A stretch of DNA of 5,664 bases, from positions 1 through 5,664 of the forward strand of contig CAZMRY010000087.1 in the NCBI GenBank assembly GCA_964568815.1, written 5' to 3'. Within the stretch, counting starts at the first letter, position 1, and the number at the start of each line of letters is the position of its first letter. Below the pieces are notes generated by a model. That model was not told where the DNA came from and ran no database searches. It saw only the letters and a program-made list of their open reading frames with translations. Both the position numbers and the translations under genes were made by a program. Source of the stretch: RGIG8700 sp964568815 (lineage in GTDB: Bacteria > Bacillota > Clostridia > RGIG6154). This document shows positions 1-5,664 of this stretch, piece after piece.

Positions 1-20
1 ATTTGAACAGGGGAATTTTT

Positions 21-1493
21 TTATTGTGCTTTAATTAATTTTCCGTTTAATAAATTAATTACTCTGTATTCAAAAGGTGTGCAGGAGATTAAATAAAATC
101 CGCCGTCTTTTGTAACAAATGGCTCGCCATAGGTATATGGATAAAGCTTCTTTAAGTTGTGTGTTCCTTTTTCTAAAATAAAATATCCGTCATTAACAGC
201 ACTTATGCTTTCGTTTCCCTGAAGTGCGTAAGGGTCATTGAAATAAAGAGCCTTAACATAAAGGTCTCCATTGTGCTGACCAACAACATATAAGCTGTTA
301 TAGTCCTGATATTTGTCTGCAAGGTTTGTTATATTTCCGTCTTTATCAATGTGCATAATAACGCTGAAGCTGTTTGACCATCTTGACATACCGTGCCATG
401 AGGTGGAATGTGAATAAATATAATATCCGCCAAGTCCGTCTTCTATGATGTTTTCAAGATTATATTCTGAAAGCCACTCATTTACCTTTGTATAAACTCC
501 GTCTGTTTCGGTAAAGAGGTATTTATCCTTTGGAGTATACGGAGCAGGAATACCTGGGTTAACATAAATGGTTACATCAAGAAAACGACGGCCCTTAAAC
601 TCAAAAAGTCTTGCAGATGCAATATTGGGCGGAAGAGTTGAAACTCCTTCGGAAACAACAGGCTGAATGTTAAGAGAAGTTACAAGGTTGCCGTCGTAAT
701 ACAAGCCCCCGTCTTTAAATTCTGTTTTGTCCAGTACATTAATACTGTTATATGTTTCTGAATATGAGTTTTCATATTCGGTGTCAGCTTTTGTTAAAAT
801 ATCTTGTTTATGATCTAAAAGTAAATAATCATAATAGGTATAGTCAAGAGTGTATCTGGTATCTCCGTATTCATTCAAAGATGTTTTATAAACTGCATTC
901 TGATGTTTTAATACTGTGTGGTCATCCTCCATTTTTGCAATATAAGGACTTAATTTCCGATAGTGATTAGGCTCAACCTCAAGCAACCATTTTTCAGCAT
1001 CCCAGTTTATAAACCAGCCAAGTTCATTTCTTACAAGGTCATATGTTAACGGAAAATATGTTATATTTCTGAAATTCAACAGGGGATAGTCCTGTTTTGA
1101 ATTATCATACTTTTGTCCGTTTATATATATGTCATATGTTGGAACTGTTGCTTTGTATTTATTCTGCAGAGGATTTATCAAATATCCGCCGAAAGGCTTT
1201 AATTCAAAAGTATTTATAGATTTTGTATTGTGATTGACAATATAAAGTCCTTTTTCGTTATCCCATCCACAGTTTATACCGACTCTTTCACAAAGGTCAT
1301 AGGTAAGCGGTATATAAGAAACATCCTTGTAAGTGATAACAGGATACTCTGCATAAGCACTGTTTACAACCATATCATAAATATAAACAGGAAACGGTGC
1401 AATGTTTACATTAACCTGCTCGGAAGCAGAAACACTTACTGTAAAGCTACACAAAATAATTAATACAAGTAACAAAGAAAAAAACTTTTTCAA
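21..1493 (-). CDS. Exported protein with two copper-amine-oxidase-N-like (stalk) repeats
   Basis: The 490-residue product is a probable secreted or surface protein of unknown specific function. Residues 1-23 form a signal peptide: MKK, a hydrophobic core, then V-S-A before Ser24. Two related repeats follow. The first (about 38-86) contains SYIPLTYDL and a GWDNEKGLYIV end; the second (about 122-173) contains TYFPLTYDL and NWDAEKWLLEV. This pattern matches the Cu_amine_oxidN1 'stalk' domain, common in clostridial surface proteins and not itself an enzyme. Residues about 180-490 are rich in aromatic and beta-strand-like segments (GGYYIYSHS, NGDLYVKALYF, DGGFYLIS), suggesting a beta-propeller-like fold, but I do not recognise a family. 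The start is TTG, supported by AGGAG 8 nt upstream and by the signal peptide beginning there. It overlaps the stop of the upstream DUF4364 gene by 4 nt, so the two are probably coupled. The domain call is firm; the function is unknown. Confidence 0.85.
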   Translation of the reverse strand: MKKFFSLLLVLIILCSFTVSVSASEQVNVNIAPFPVYIYDMVVNSAYAEYPVITYKDVSYIPLTYDLCERVGINCGWDNEKGLYIVNHNTKSINTFELKPFGGYLINPLQNKYKATVPTYDIYINGQKYDNSKQDYPLLNFRNITYFPLTYDLVRNELGWFINWDAEKWLLEVEPNHYRKLSPYIAKMEDDHTVLKHQNAVYKTSLNEYGDTRYTLDYTYYDYLLLDHKQDILTKADTEYENSYSETYNSINVLDKTEFKDGGLYYDGNLVTSLNIQPVVSEGVSTLPPNIASARLFEFKGRRFLDVTIYVNPGIPAPYTPKDKYLFTETDGVYTKVNEWLSEYNLENIIEDGLGGYYIYSHSTSWHGMSRWSNSFSVIMHIDKDGNITNLADKYQDYNSLYVVGQHNGDLYVKALYFNDPYALQGNESISAVNDGYFILEKGTHNLKKLYPYTYGEPFVTKDGGFYLISCTPFEYRVINLLNGKLIKAQ

Positions 1494-2071
1494 TCTTTTC
1501 GCTCCTTTTTACCTTTGTCAATAAATTCAGAACTTAAGGAAATTAATCTTTTGTATATTTCAAATGGCTCTTCTTTGAACTTTCGTGCTAAAATCTGTGC
1601 ATCCTGTTCATTTGGCAGAGAAAGTGCAAAGTGAAGAGCATTTTTATCTTTTTCGTAAATTTTAAGACTTGCTGTGTAACAGCCCTCGTCCTCTTTCCAG
1701 TAATCAACAACAATGTCTTCTTTGTTTTTGTAATCCTTGACAGAGTTATATATAATTTCGTCAATCTTGTCCATAACCGATTTTGGAAGCTGACCGAATA
1801 AATACTGCAAAGTTTCAAGTCCCTTTTGTTGCATTTCAAGACAGTCCTTGTGGTTTTCAACAAACTGGGTTATATACCCATCCTGACAAAGCTCTAAAAT
1901 ACTCTGCTGAACAACAAAGTAGTTTGCGTTGATGTGCTCTGAAATAAAGTCAGACAATAACTGTTTGGGCATATGGGGACAGTCTGCAATATGCTCAGAC
2001 TGATACATAATATAAAGCACTAAAAGCTTGGTTTCAGGCTTGTCTTTAAATTCATAAACATAATCCTGCAT
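1490..2071 (-). CDS. DUF4364 family protein (predicted winged-helix N-terminus)
   Basis: The product (193 residues from the ATG) resembles the DUF4364 family of Clostridia, whose N-terminal part is predicted to be a winged-helix DNA-binding fold. Visible signs are the opening KPETKLLVLYIMYQS (about 11-25), followed by a helix-turn-helix-like stretch with NYFVVQQSILEL (about 50-61) and the strand DGYITQF (64-70), all characteristic of the family. The C-terminal half (about 115-185) has the alternating strands and final helices usual for it. No enzyme motif or signal peptide is seen, so it is cytoplasmic. The open frame extends to a TTG at 2083, but GGAG (2078-2081) would then lie inside the gene, whereas it sits 6 nt before the ATG at 2071; I therefore use the ATG. 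The stop TGA overlaps the TTG of the downstream stalk-protein gene. Its target is unknown; a regulatory role is inference from the fold. Confidence 0.85.
   Translation of the reverse strand: MQDYVYEFKDKPETKLLVLYIMYQSEHIADCPHMPKQLLSDFISEHINANYFVVQQSILELCQDGYITQFVENHKDCLEMQQKGLETLQYLFGQLPKSVMDKIDEIIYNSVKDYKNKEDIVVDYWKEDEGCYTASLKIYEKDKNALHFALSLPNEQDAQILARKFKEEPFEIYKRLISLSSEFIDKGKKERKD
1502..1506 (-). promoter_or_regulatory. Ribosome binding site fixing the TTG start of the stalk protein
   Basis: On the minus strand AGGAG lies 8 nt before the TTG at 1493, inside the last codons of the DUF4364 gene. Its spacing, together with the signal peptide that starts at this TTG, decides the start. Confidence 0.75.
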
Positions 2072-2077
2072 AAAAAT

Positions 2078-2081
2078 CTCC
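2078..2081 (-). promoter_or_regulatory. Ribosome binding site fixing the ATG start of the DUF4364 gene
   Basis: GGAG on the minus strand is 6 nt before the ATG at 2071. It overlaps the start of the longer possible frame (TTG at 2083), which argues against that longer start. Confidence 0.65.
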
Positions 2082-2127
2082 AAATATATAGAAAAAATTT
2101 AAATCTTGTGTTATAATTATTAAAGAA

Positions 2128-2161
2128 CCCGTTACCGAAATGAAAATCAATCAGTAACGGG
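2128..2161 (-). terminator. Probable intrinsic terminator after the HPr-like gene
   Basis: An exact 8-bp inverted repeat, CCCGTTAC and GTAACGGG, encloses an 18-nt loop. On the minus strand it lies 23 nt beyond the HPr-like stop and is followed by TTCTTTAATAA, a weak T-rich tail. The plus-strand side is followed by A-rich sequence, so it fits termination on the minus strand only. The long loop and imperfect T-tract mean that read-through into the DUF4364 gene is possible. I see no convincing separate promoter for DUF4364 between the hairpin and its start. Confidence 0.65.
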
Positions 2162-2184
2162 AACAAAAATTGATGTAAAACTAA

Positions 2185-2415
2185 TTATTCAACGATGAAT
2201 TCCTGCATTTCTTTCATGAATTCTTCAGTTTCGTCTGAATAAACTTCAACCTTGATAGGTTTTGACAAATCAAGAGAGAAAATACCCATGATTGATTTAG
2301 CATCAACAACATATCTGCCGGATGTTAAGTCAACATCAAAGTCATATTTGTTAACAGTGTTAACGAAGGTTTTAACATGGTTGATTGAGTTAAGTTTAAT
2401 ATTAAATGTTTTCAT
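2185..2415 (-). CDS. HPr-like protein lacking the active-site histidine (Crh-like)
   Basis: The 76-residue product belongs to the HPr family, small cytoplasmic phosphocarriers of the sugar phosphotransferase system. The recognisable core is NKYDFDVDL (22-30) followed by AKSIMGIFSLDL (39-50), matching the KYDADV and LKSIMGVMSLGI segments of Bacillus HPr. Ser41 occupies the Ser46 position that HPr kinase phosphorylates. The catalytic motif around His15 (G-[IL]-H-A-R-P) is absent: the equivalent region reads NSINHVKTF (9-17) and appears about three residues shorter. Ungapped alignment from KYD puts Ser10 at the His15 position; His13 nearby is not in the normal context. The protein is also shorter than typical HPr (about 85-88 residues). 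It therefore probably cannot relay phosphate from enzyme I and may be regulatory, as Bacillus Crh is; that is inference. The ATG has AGGAGG (2423-2428) 7 nt upstream and its own promoter. It is divergent from mtaB. Confidence 0.85.
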   Translation of the reverse strand: MKTFNIKLNSINHVKTFVNTVNKYDFDVDLTSGRYVVDAKSIMGIFSLDLSKPIKVEVYSDETEEFMKEMQEFIVE

Positions 2416-2442
2416 AGTTCATCCTCCTATTCTTTATACATA

Positions 2443-2448
2443 TATAAT
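2443..2448 (+). promoter_or_regulatory. Possible -10 element for mtaB
   Basis: A perfect TATAAT occurs on the plus strand 57 nt before the mtaB TTG. It overlaps the -10 of the divergent HPr-like promoter. No good -35 is placed 17 bp upstream (the nearest candidate, TTCATC at 2418-2423, has a 19-bp spacer), so this is tentative. Confidence 0.3.
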
Positions 2449-2472
2449 AATACAAAAAACAAAATTAGTCAA
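2444..2472 (-). promoter_or_regulatory. Sigma-A-type promoter of the HPr-like gene
   Basis: On the minus strand TTGACT (2467-2472) and TATTAT (2444-2449) are separated by exactly 17 bp. This predicts transcription starting near 2437, with a short leader of about 20 nt carrying the AGGAGG site. It is one base from the -35 consensus and one from the -10 consensus. No operator such as a cre site is evident. Confidence 0.7.
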
Positions 2473-2490
2473 CTAAAATAATAAAATTGA

Positions 2491-2495
2491 AAGGA
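2491..2495 (+). promoter_or_regulatory. Ribosome binding site for the TTG start of mtaB
   Basis: AAGGA lies 10 nt before the TTG at 2506, slightly further than usual. No ATG or GTG lies near the start of the conserved N-terminus, so the TTG is the sensible start. Confidence 0.55.
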
Positions 2496-2505
2496 AAAAA
2501 AGAAA

Positions 2506-3718
2506 TTGAAAAAAGCAGGCTTCTTCACACTCGGTTGCAGGGTAAACAGTTACGAAACTCAGGCGATGAGTGATATTTTCAAGAAAAACGGATTTGAGAT
2601 AGCAGATTTTAATGAAATCTGCGATGTTTATATAGTAAATTCATGCACAGTTACTGCAATGGGCGATAAAAAGTCAAGGCAGGAGCTTAGAAAGGCGAAA
2701 AGAAAGAACCCATCTGCAATATGTGCTCTTGTGGGCTGTTATGCACAGAGCCTTATAAAAAAGAGAGAAAATATTCCTGAAGCTGATATTATTCTTGGAA
2801 ATGGTTTTAAAAATAAGATTTTAGATGCAGTAGAAAAGGCACTCAGCGAGAAAAAACAGCAGACAATTGTTGAAGACGCATTAAAGCAACGAGAATACTG
2901 CGAGGATAAAATAGACACCTTTGACGATAAAACAAGAGCAATGATAAAAATTCAGGACGGATGCGACAGATTTTGTTCTTACTGCATTATTCCTTATGTA
3001 AGAGGACCTGTTAAAAGCAGAAAGCTTGAAAATATAAAAGCAGAGGTTGAAAAAATTGCAAAGTGCGGTTTCAAAGAGATTGTTTTAACAGGTATTCAGG
3101 TTGCAGCTTTCGGTCAGGACACAAAAGAGGGAACTCTTTTGGATGTTGTTAAGCTTTGTGCTGAAACAGATGGCATAGAAAGAATAAGACTTGGTTCTGT
3201 AGAGCCTGTAATTATAACCGATGAATTTTTAGAGGGCATAAAAGATACAAATAAATTCTGTCCATCTTTTCATCTGTCACTTCAGAGCGGTTGTGATGAA
3301 ACCTTAAAAAGAATGAACAGAAGATATAATACAGAGCAGTATTTTAATGCAATCAGCAAAATAAGAGAGTATTTCCCATATGCAGGAATTACAACTGATG
3401 TTATAGTAGGGTTCCCTGGTGAAACGGAAGAAGAATTTGAAAAATCAATTGAGTTTGCAGAGAAAGTGGGCTTTACGCATATTCATGTGTTCCCGTATTC
3501 CATAAGAGAGGGCACCAAAGCCGCAGAAATGGACGGACAGATTGAAAAAAGTATCAAAGACAGACGAGTTAAGCTTATGAATGAGGTATCTGAAAAATCT
3601 CATAAAGAATTTATGGAAAAAATCAAGGGAAAAACTTTTAAAGTTCTTGTGGAAACAGAAAAAGAAAGAGGCATTTATACAGGCTACACCGAAAACTATA
3701 TAGAAACTGAAATAATAA
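2506..3718 (+). CDS. mtaB: tRNA (t6A37) methylthiotransferase MtaB, 3' end lost in gap
   Basis: MtaB is a radical-SAM enzyme that adds a methylthio group to C2 of t6A37 in ANN-decoding tRNAs, giving ms2t6A. The 404 visible residues show the family order. The N-terminal MTTase domain has its three cluster-binding cysteines: C11 in TLGCRVN, C47 in VNSCTVT and C78 in LVGCYAQ. The radical-SAM CxxxCxxC is at C153, C157 and C160 (DGCDRFCSYC), followed by TGIQVAAFG, LSLQSGCDETLKRMNR and TDVIVGFPGETEEEF. From about residue 372 the TRAM RNA-binding domain begins (GKTFKVLVE) and is cut by the N run. The LGCRVNSYE and SLQSGC forms favour MtaB over MiaB or RimO. The start is TTG, as the conserved N-terminus begins there. 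About 30 residues are missing. An apparent stop at 3826-3828 just after the gap should not be taken as its end, because that sequence belongs to the next gene. It is divergent from the HPr-like gene. Confidence 0.93.
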
Positions 3719-3818
3719 NNNNNNNNNNNNNNNNNNNNNNNNNNNNNNNNNNNNNNNNNNNNNNNNNNNNNNNNNNNNNNNNNNNNNNNNNNNNNNNNNN
3801 NNNNNNNNNNNNNNNNNN
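3719..3818. other. Assembly gap (100 N)
   Basis: Exactly 100 unknown bases, a usual placeholder for a scaffold gap of unknown size. It separates mtaB, which lacks about 30 C-terminal residues, from an AlkD-like gene lacking roughly 140 or more N-terminal residues. The true distance is therefore probably at least about 500 nt. Reading frames drawn through the Ns have no meaning. Confidence 0.97.
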
Positions 3819-4088
3819 AATCTTTTAATGAGCTTTTATTTAGATGAAAACTTTAAAGATGAGTATTTAAAGCTTGTCTTAAATGTAAAGTCTGAGGAAT
3901 ACTACATAAATATGATGAGAGCCTGGTATTTTGCAACGGCTCTCGCAAAGCAGTACGAAAAAACTCTGCCTTTAATTGAAAACAAGCTTCTTGATGAATG
4001 GACTCATAATAAAACCATTCAGAAAGTAATTGAAAGCTATAGAATAACAGATGAACAGAAACAACTTTTAAGGAGGTACAAGGTATGA
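3819..4088 (+). CDS. AlkD-like DNA alkylation repair protein, C-terminal fragment
   Basis: This is the last 89 residues of a DNA alkylation repair (AlkD-like, HEAT-repeat) protein, a family that removes alkylated bases from DNA. Recognisable segments are MSFYLDENFKDEY, SEEYYINMMRAWYFATALAK, LDEWTHNKTIQKVIESYRI and the end TDEQKQLLRRYKV, all typical of the clostridial members of about 230 residues. The ATG at 3828 is not the real start: the frame is open upstream to the gap edge, and the residues just before it (NLL, then MSFYLDE) continue the family similarity. It has no ribosome binding site in the visible bases. The N-terminal portion, which should hold the base-binding Trp and catalytic Asp, is in the gap, so activity cannot be judged. 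The stop TGA overlaps the ATG of the SLH gene by 4 nt, and the AGGAGG for that gene lies within codons for Arg-Arg near this C-terminus. Confidence 0.85.
   Translation, partial: NLLMSFYLDENFKDEYLKLVLNVKSEEYYINMMRAWYFATALAKQYEKTLPLIENKLLDEWTHNKTIQKVIESYRITDEQKQLLRRYKV
4071..4076 (+). promoter_or_regulatory. Ribosome binding site of the SLH gene, inside the AlkD-like gene
   Basis: A full AGGAGG lies 8 nt before the ATG at 4085 and within the last codons of the AlkD-like gene. With the ATGA start/stop overlap it indicates translation from a shared message. Confidence 0.8.
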
Positions 4089-5664
4089 AAAAAATAATGG
4101 TATTGGTATTATCGGCAATAATCGTATTCACGGGCATAACTGCACTTGCAGAAGAATTTAAGGTTGTAAAAATACCATGCGAGGTAACAGAAAACACTTA
4201 TGGAATAGTTGCAAGATACAAGGAATCAAAACAGGCAATACCTCTTTCTAAGTATTACGACGGTTATGTGTTTGCAACACTGCCACAGGAAAAAGCAGAC
4301 CTTGAAATAGAATATTTTATACCATCTGATTATGAGTTTGCTGATTATGACCCTGCAAATTATGAGTTTTCGGTTATGGAAACTCTGGCAAAGATGGGTG
4401 TAATTCTTGGTAACGAAAAGGGAGAGGCAAAACCCTTTGACAATGTAACAAGAGCAGAAGCAACCGCAATGATTATGCGTCTTTTGGGTCTTGACACTTA
4501 TGCAGATTATGAAGTTTCATTTGAAGATGTATCAAGAGATGACTGGTATTACAATGTTGTGGCAAATGCCAATAAATGCGGTCTTGTGCTTGGTGACAGC
4601 GAAAAAACCTTTGCACCCAACAGAGATGTTACAAGAGAAGAAATTGTTGTTATGATAGCAAGAGCTATGGAAATGGGAAAGCTCCCTGCAAACAAAACAG
4701 GAATTTATACTGCAGGAGATGTTGATTTAATTTCTGACTGGGCGGTAAATTCATATAAAGCTTTGGGAGGATATGTAATTTCAGACAGCGATGTGACAGA
4801 CCCTGAAAATCCTAAAAGAGTTTTAAAACCGCAAAAATTTGCAAGCAGATTTGATATTGCATATATGCTTGACAATGTTATAAGATACTGTCAGCTTTAT
4901 CCGTCGCAAGCGGCAATGGAGTTTGGATTTGATGAAAAAATGCCTGTAATTGATGGCTCAACCTCAACCTATCCATTCACTCAGGCGGTGTATACATCAC
5001 TTTTCAGCAACGGCTTTCTTCATCCCGATATGCCTGTAGCTCACAGCAAAAGCCACGCATCCTATGAAAGACTTATAAACGGTGAGGTTGATATGCTTTT
5101 TGCATCTGTTTATCCTGCAAGTGATATTTTGGAGCTGGCAGAAGAAAAGGGAGTAGAGCTTGAGCTTATCCCAATTGCATATGATGCTATGATTTTCTTT
5201 ACAAATATGGAAAATCCTATAAATGGACTTACAAAAGAGCAGATAAGCAACATTTATGTAAATAATGCTTATGAAAACTGGAGTGAACTCGGCGGGGAAG
5301 ACGCACTTTTATACCCATATTGCAGAAATAATGACAGCGGAAGCCACGCACAAATGGAAAAACATTTTTTAAACGGTAACGAAATAAACGCAAAAATCAG
5401 GGAAGAAACCACATCAATGACAATGTCAAATGTTTTAACTGATGTAATGAGCTCCAAAACTGAAAACCCAAAGGGCTATGGACTTGGCTACAGTATTTAT
5501 TATTATTTCAATAATATGGATATGTTCTATGACACAAAGTCACAGCTAAAGCTTCTTGAAATAGACGGTGTTGCACCAAATGACCAGACCATTGCAGAGG
5601 GAACATATCCTCTTTCAAACAATACCTATGTTGTTATAAGAAAAGATACACCAAAGGATGCCCC
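4085..5664 (+). CDS. SLH-anchored PstS-like solute-binding protein, 3' end outside window
   Basis: Translating from the ATG at 4085 gives 526 complete codons with no stop before the edge, so the gene is 3'-partial. Residues 1-22 are a signal peptide ending A-L-A before Glu23. SLH repeats follow: about 92-135 with NVTRAEATAMI (120-130), about 144-197 with DDWYYNVVANANKCGLVLG and DVTREEIVVMI (181-191), and a degenerate third at about 209-264 (SRFD in place of TRAE). SLH repeats bind secondary wall polymer, so the protein should sit on the cell surface. From 287 a PstS-type substrate-binding domain begins: MPVIDGSTSTYPFTQA, SHASYERLINGEVDMLFAS (323-341), NGLTKEQISNIY and ENWSELGGEDA (397-407). 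R414-x3-S418-G-S420 matches the phosphate-binding Arg/Ser-Gly-Thr loop of PstS. The domain nears completion at VVIRKDTP. Phosphate binding is plausible but unproven, as the PstS Asp is not evident. No transporter genes are visible. It overlaps the AlkD-like gene by 4 nt. Confidence 0.88.
   Translation, partial: MKKIMVLVLSAIIVFTGITALAEEFKVVKIPCEVTENTYGIVARYKESKQAIPLSKYYDGYVFATLPQEKADLEIEYFIPSDYEFADYDPANYEFSVMETLAKMGVILGNEKGEAKPFDNVTRAEATAMIMRLLGLDTYADYEVSFEDVSRDDWYYNVVANANKCGLVLGDSEKTFAPNRDVTREEIVVMIARAMEMGKLPANKTGIYTAGDVDLISDWAVNSYKALGGYVISDSDVTDPENPKRVLKPQKFASRFDIAYMLDNVIRYCQLYPSQAAMEFGFDEKMPVIDGSTSTYPFTQAVYTSLFSNGFLHPDMPVAHSKSHASYERLINGEVDMLFASVYPASDILELAEEKGVELELIPIAYDAMIFFTNMENPINGLTKEQISNIYVNNAYENWSELGGEDALLYPYCRNNDSGSHAQMEKHFLNGNEINAKIREETTSMTMSNVLTDVMSSKTENPKGYGLGYSIYYYFNNMDMFYDTKSQLKLLEIDGVAPNDQTIAEGTYPLSNNTYVVIRKDTPKDA

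Noticed and set aside
752..970. 72-codon plus-strand ORF
   Set aside because: It lies wholly antisense to the stalk-protein gene, has no ribosome binding site I can see and no protein-like family pattern.
1230..1463. 77-codon plus-strand ORF
   Set aside because: Antisense shadow of the stalk-protein N-terminal region, whose repeats and signal peptide are clear.
1437..1493. Lipoprotein signal (Cys15) in the stalk protein
   Set aside because: The residues before the Cys are I-I-L; Leu at -1 does not fit a lipobox, and a V-S-A signal peptidase I site follows at residue 23.
1588..1863. 91-codon minus-strand ORF in another frame
   Set aside because: Contained in the DUF4364 gene in a different frame; its composition (rich in Thr, Lys and Arg) is typical of a shifted frame.
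2072..2127. Promoter for the DUF4364 gene (TATAAC or TATATA as -10)
   Set aside because: No acceptable -35 is found about 17 bp upstream of either, so I could not support a promoter here.
2252..2476. 74-codon plus-strand ORF
   Set aside because: Antisense to the HPr-like gene and its promoter; the HPr core motif is convincing on the other strand.
3853..4197. 114-codon minus-strand ORF
   Set aside because: Antisense to the AlkD-like fragment and the SLH signal-peptide region, both supported by family motifs.
5269..5457. 62-codon minus-strand ORF
   Set aside because: Antisense to the PstS-like domain, which stays open to the window edge with conserved motifs.

Overview
The window looks like a metagenome-assembled or draft chromosomal segment of an anaerobic, low-GC Firmicute of the class Clostridia. 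The grounds are AT-rich codon use, strong AGGAGG-type ribosome binding sites, frequent TTG starts, and the gene types present: a DUF4364 protein, an HPr-like protein, a copper-amine-oxidase-N-like 'stalk' protein, MtaB, and an S-layer-homology (SLH) surface protein. I cannot name the genus. A run of exactly 100 N (3719-3818) marks a scaffold gap.

Left half (minus strand). A small HPr-like gene (2185-2415) has a good sigma-A promoter (2444-2472) and is followed by a hairpin (2128-2161) that probably terminates it. Beyond that, a DUF4364 gene (1490-2071) overlaps by 4 nt a gene for a secreted protein with two stalk-type repeats (21-1493, TTG start). These two are probably translated as a coupled pair.

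Right half (plus strand). mtaB, the tRNA ms2t6A37 methylthiotransferase gene, starts at a TTG at 2506, divergently from the HPr-like gene, and runs into the N gap, losing its C-terminal TRAM end. Emerging from the gap is the 3' end of an AlkD-like DNA alkylation repair gene (3819-4088). Its stop overlaps by 4 nt the start of a long gene (4085 to the window edge) encoding an exported protein with SLH repeats followed by a PstS-type solute-binding domain. The right-hand genes look like one transcription unit, although the gap hides the mtaB/alkD junction.

Most of this is ordinary clostridial chromosome. The points worth a second look are an HPr homologue without the catalytic histidine but with the Ser46 regulatory motif (a Crh-like arrangement), a phosphate-binding-protein domain fused to wall-anchoring SLH repeats, and a gap that must hide much more than 100 bases. 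I found no mobile element, CRISPR array, RNA gene or convincing new multi-gene system. No gene-free stretch exceeds 300 bases.
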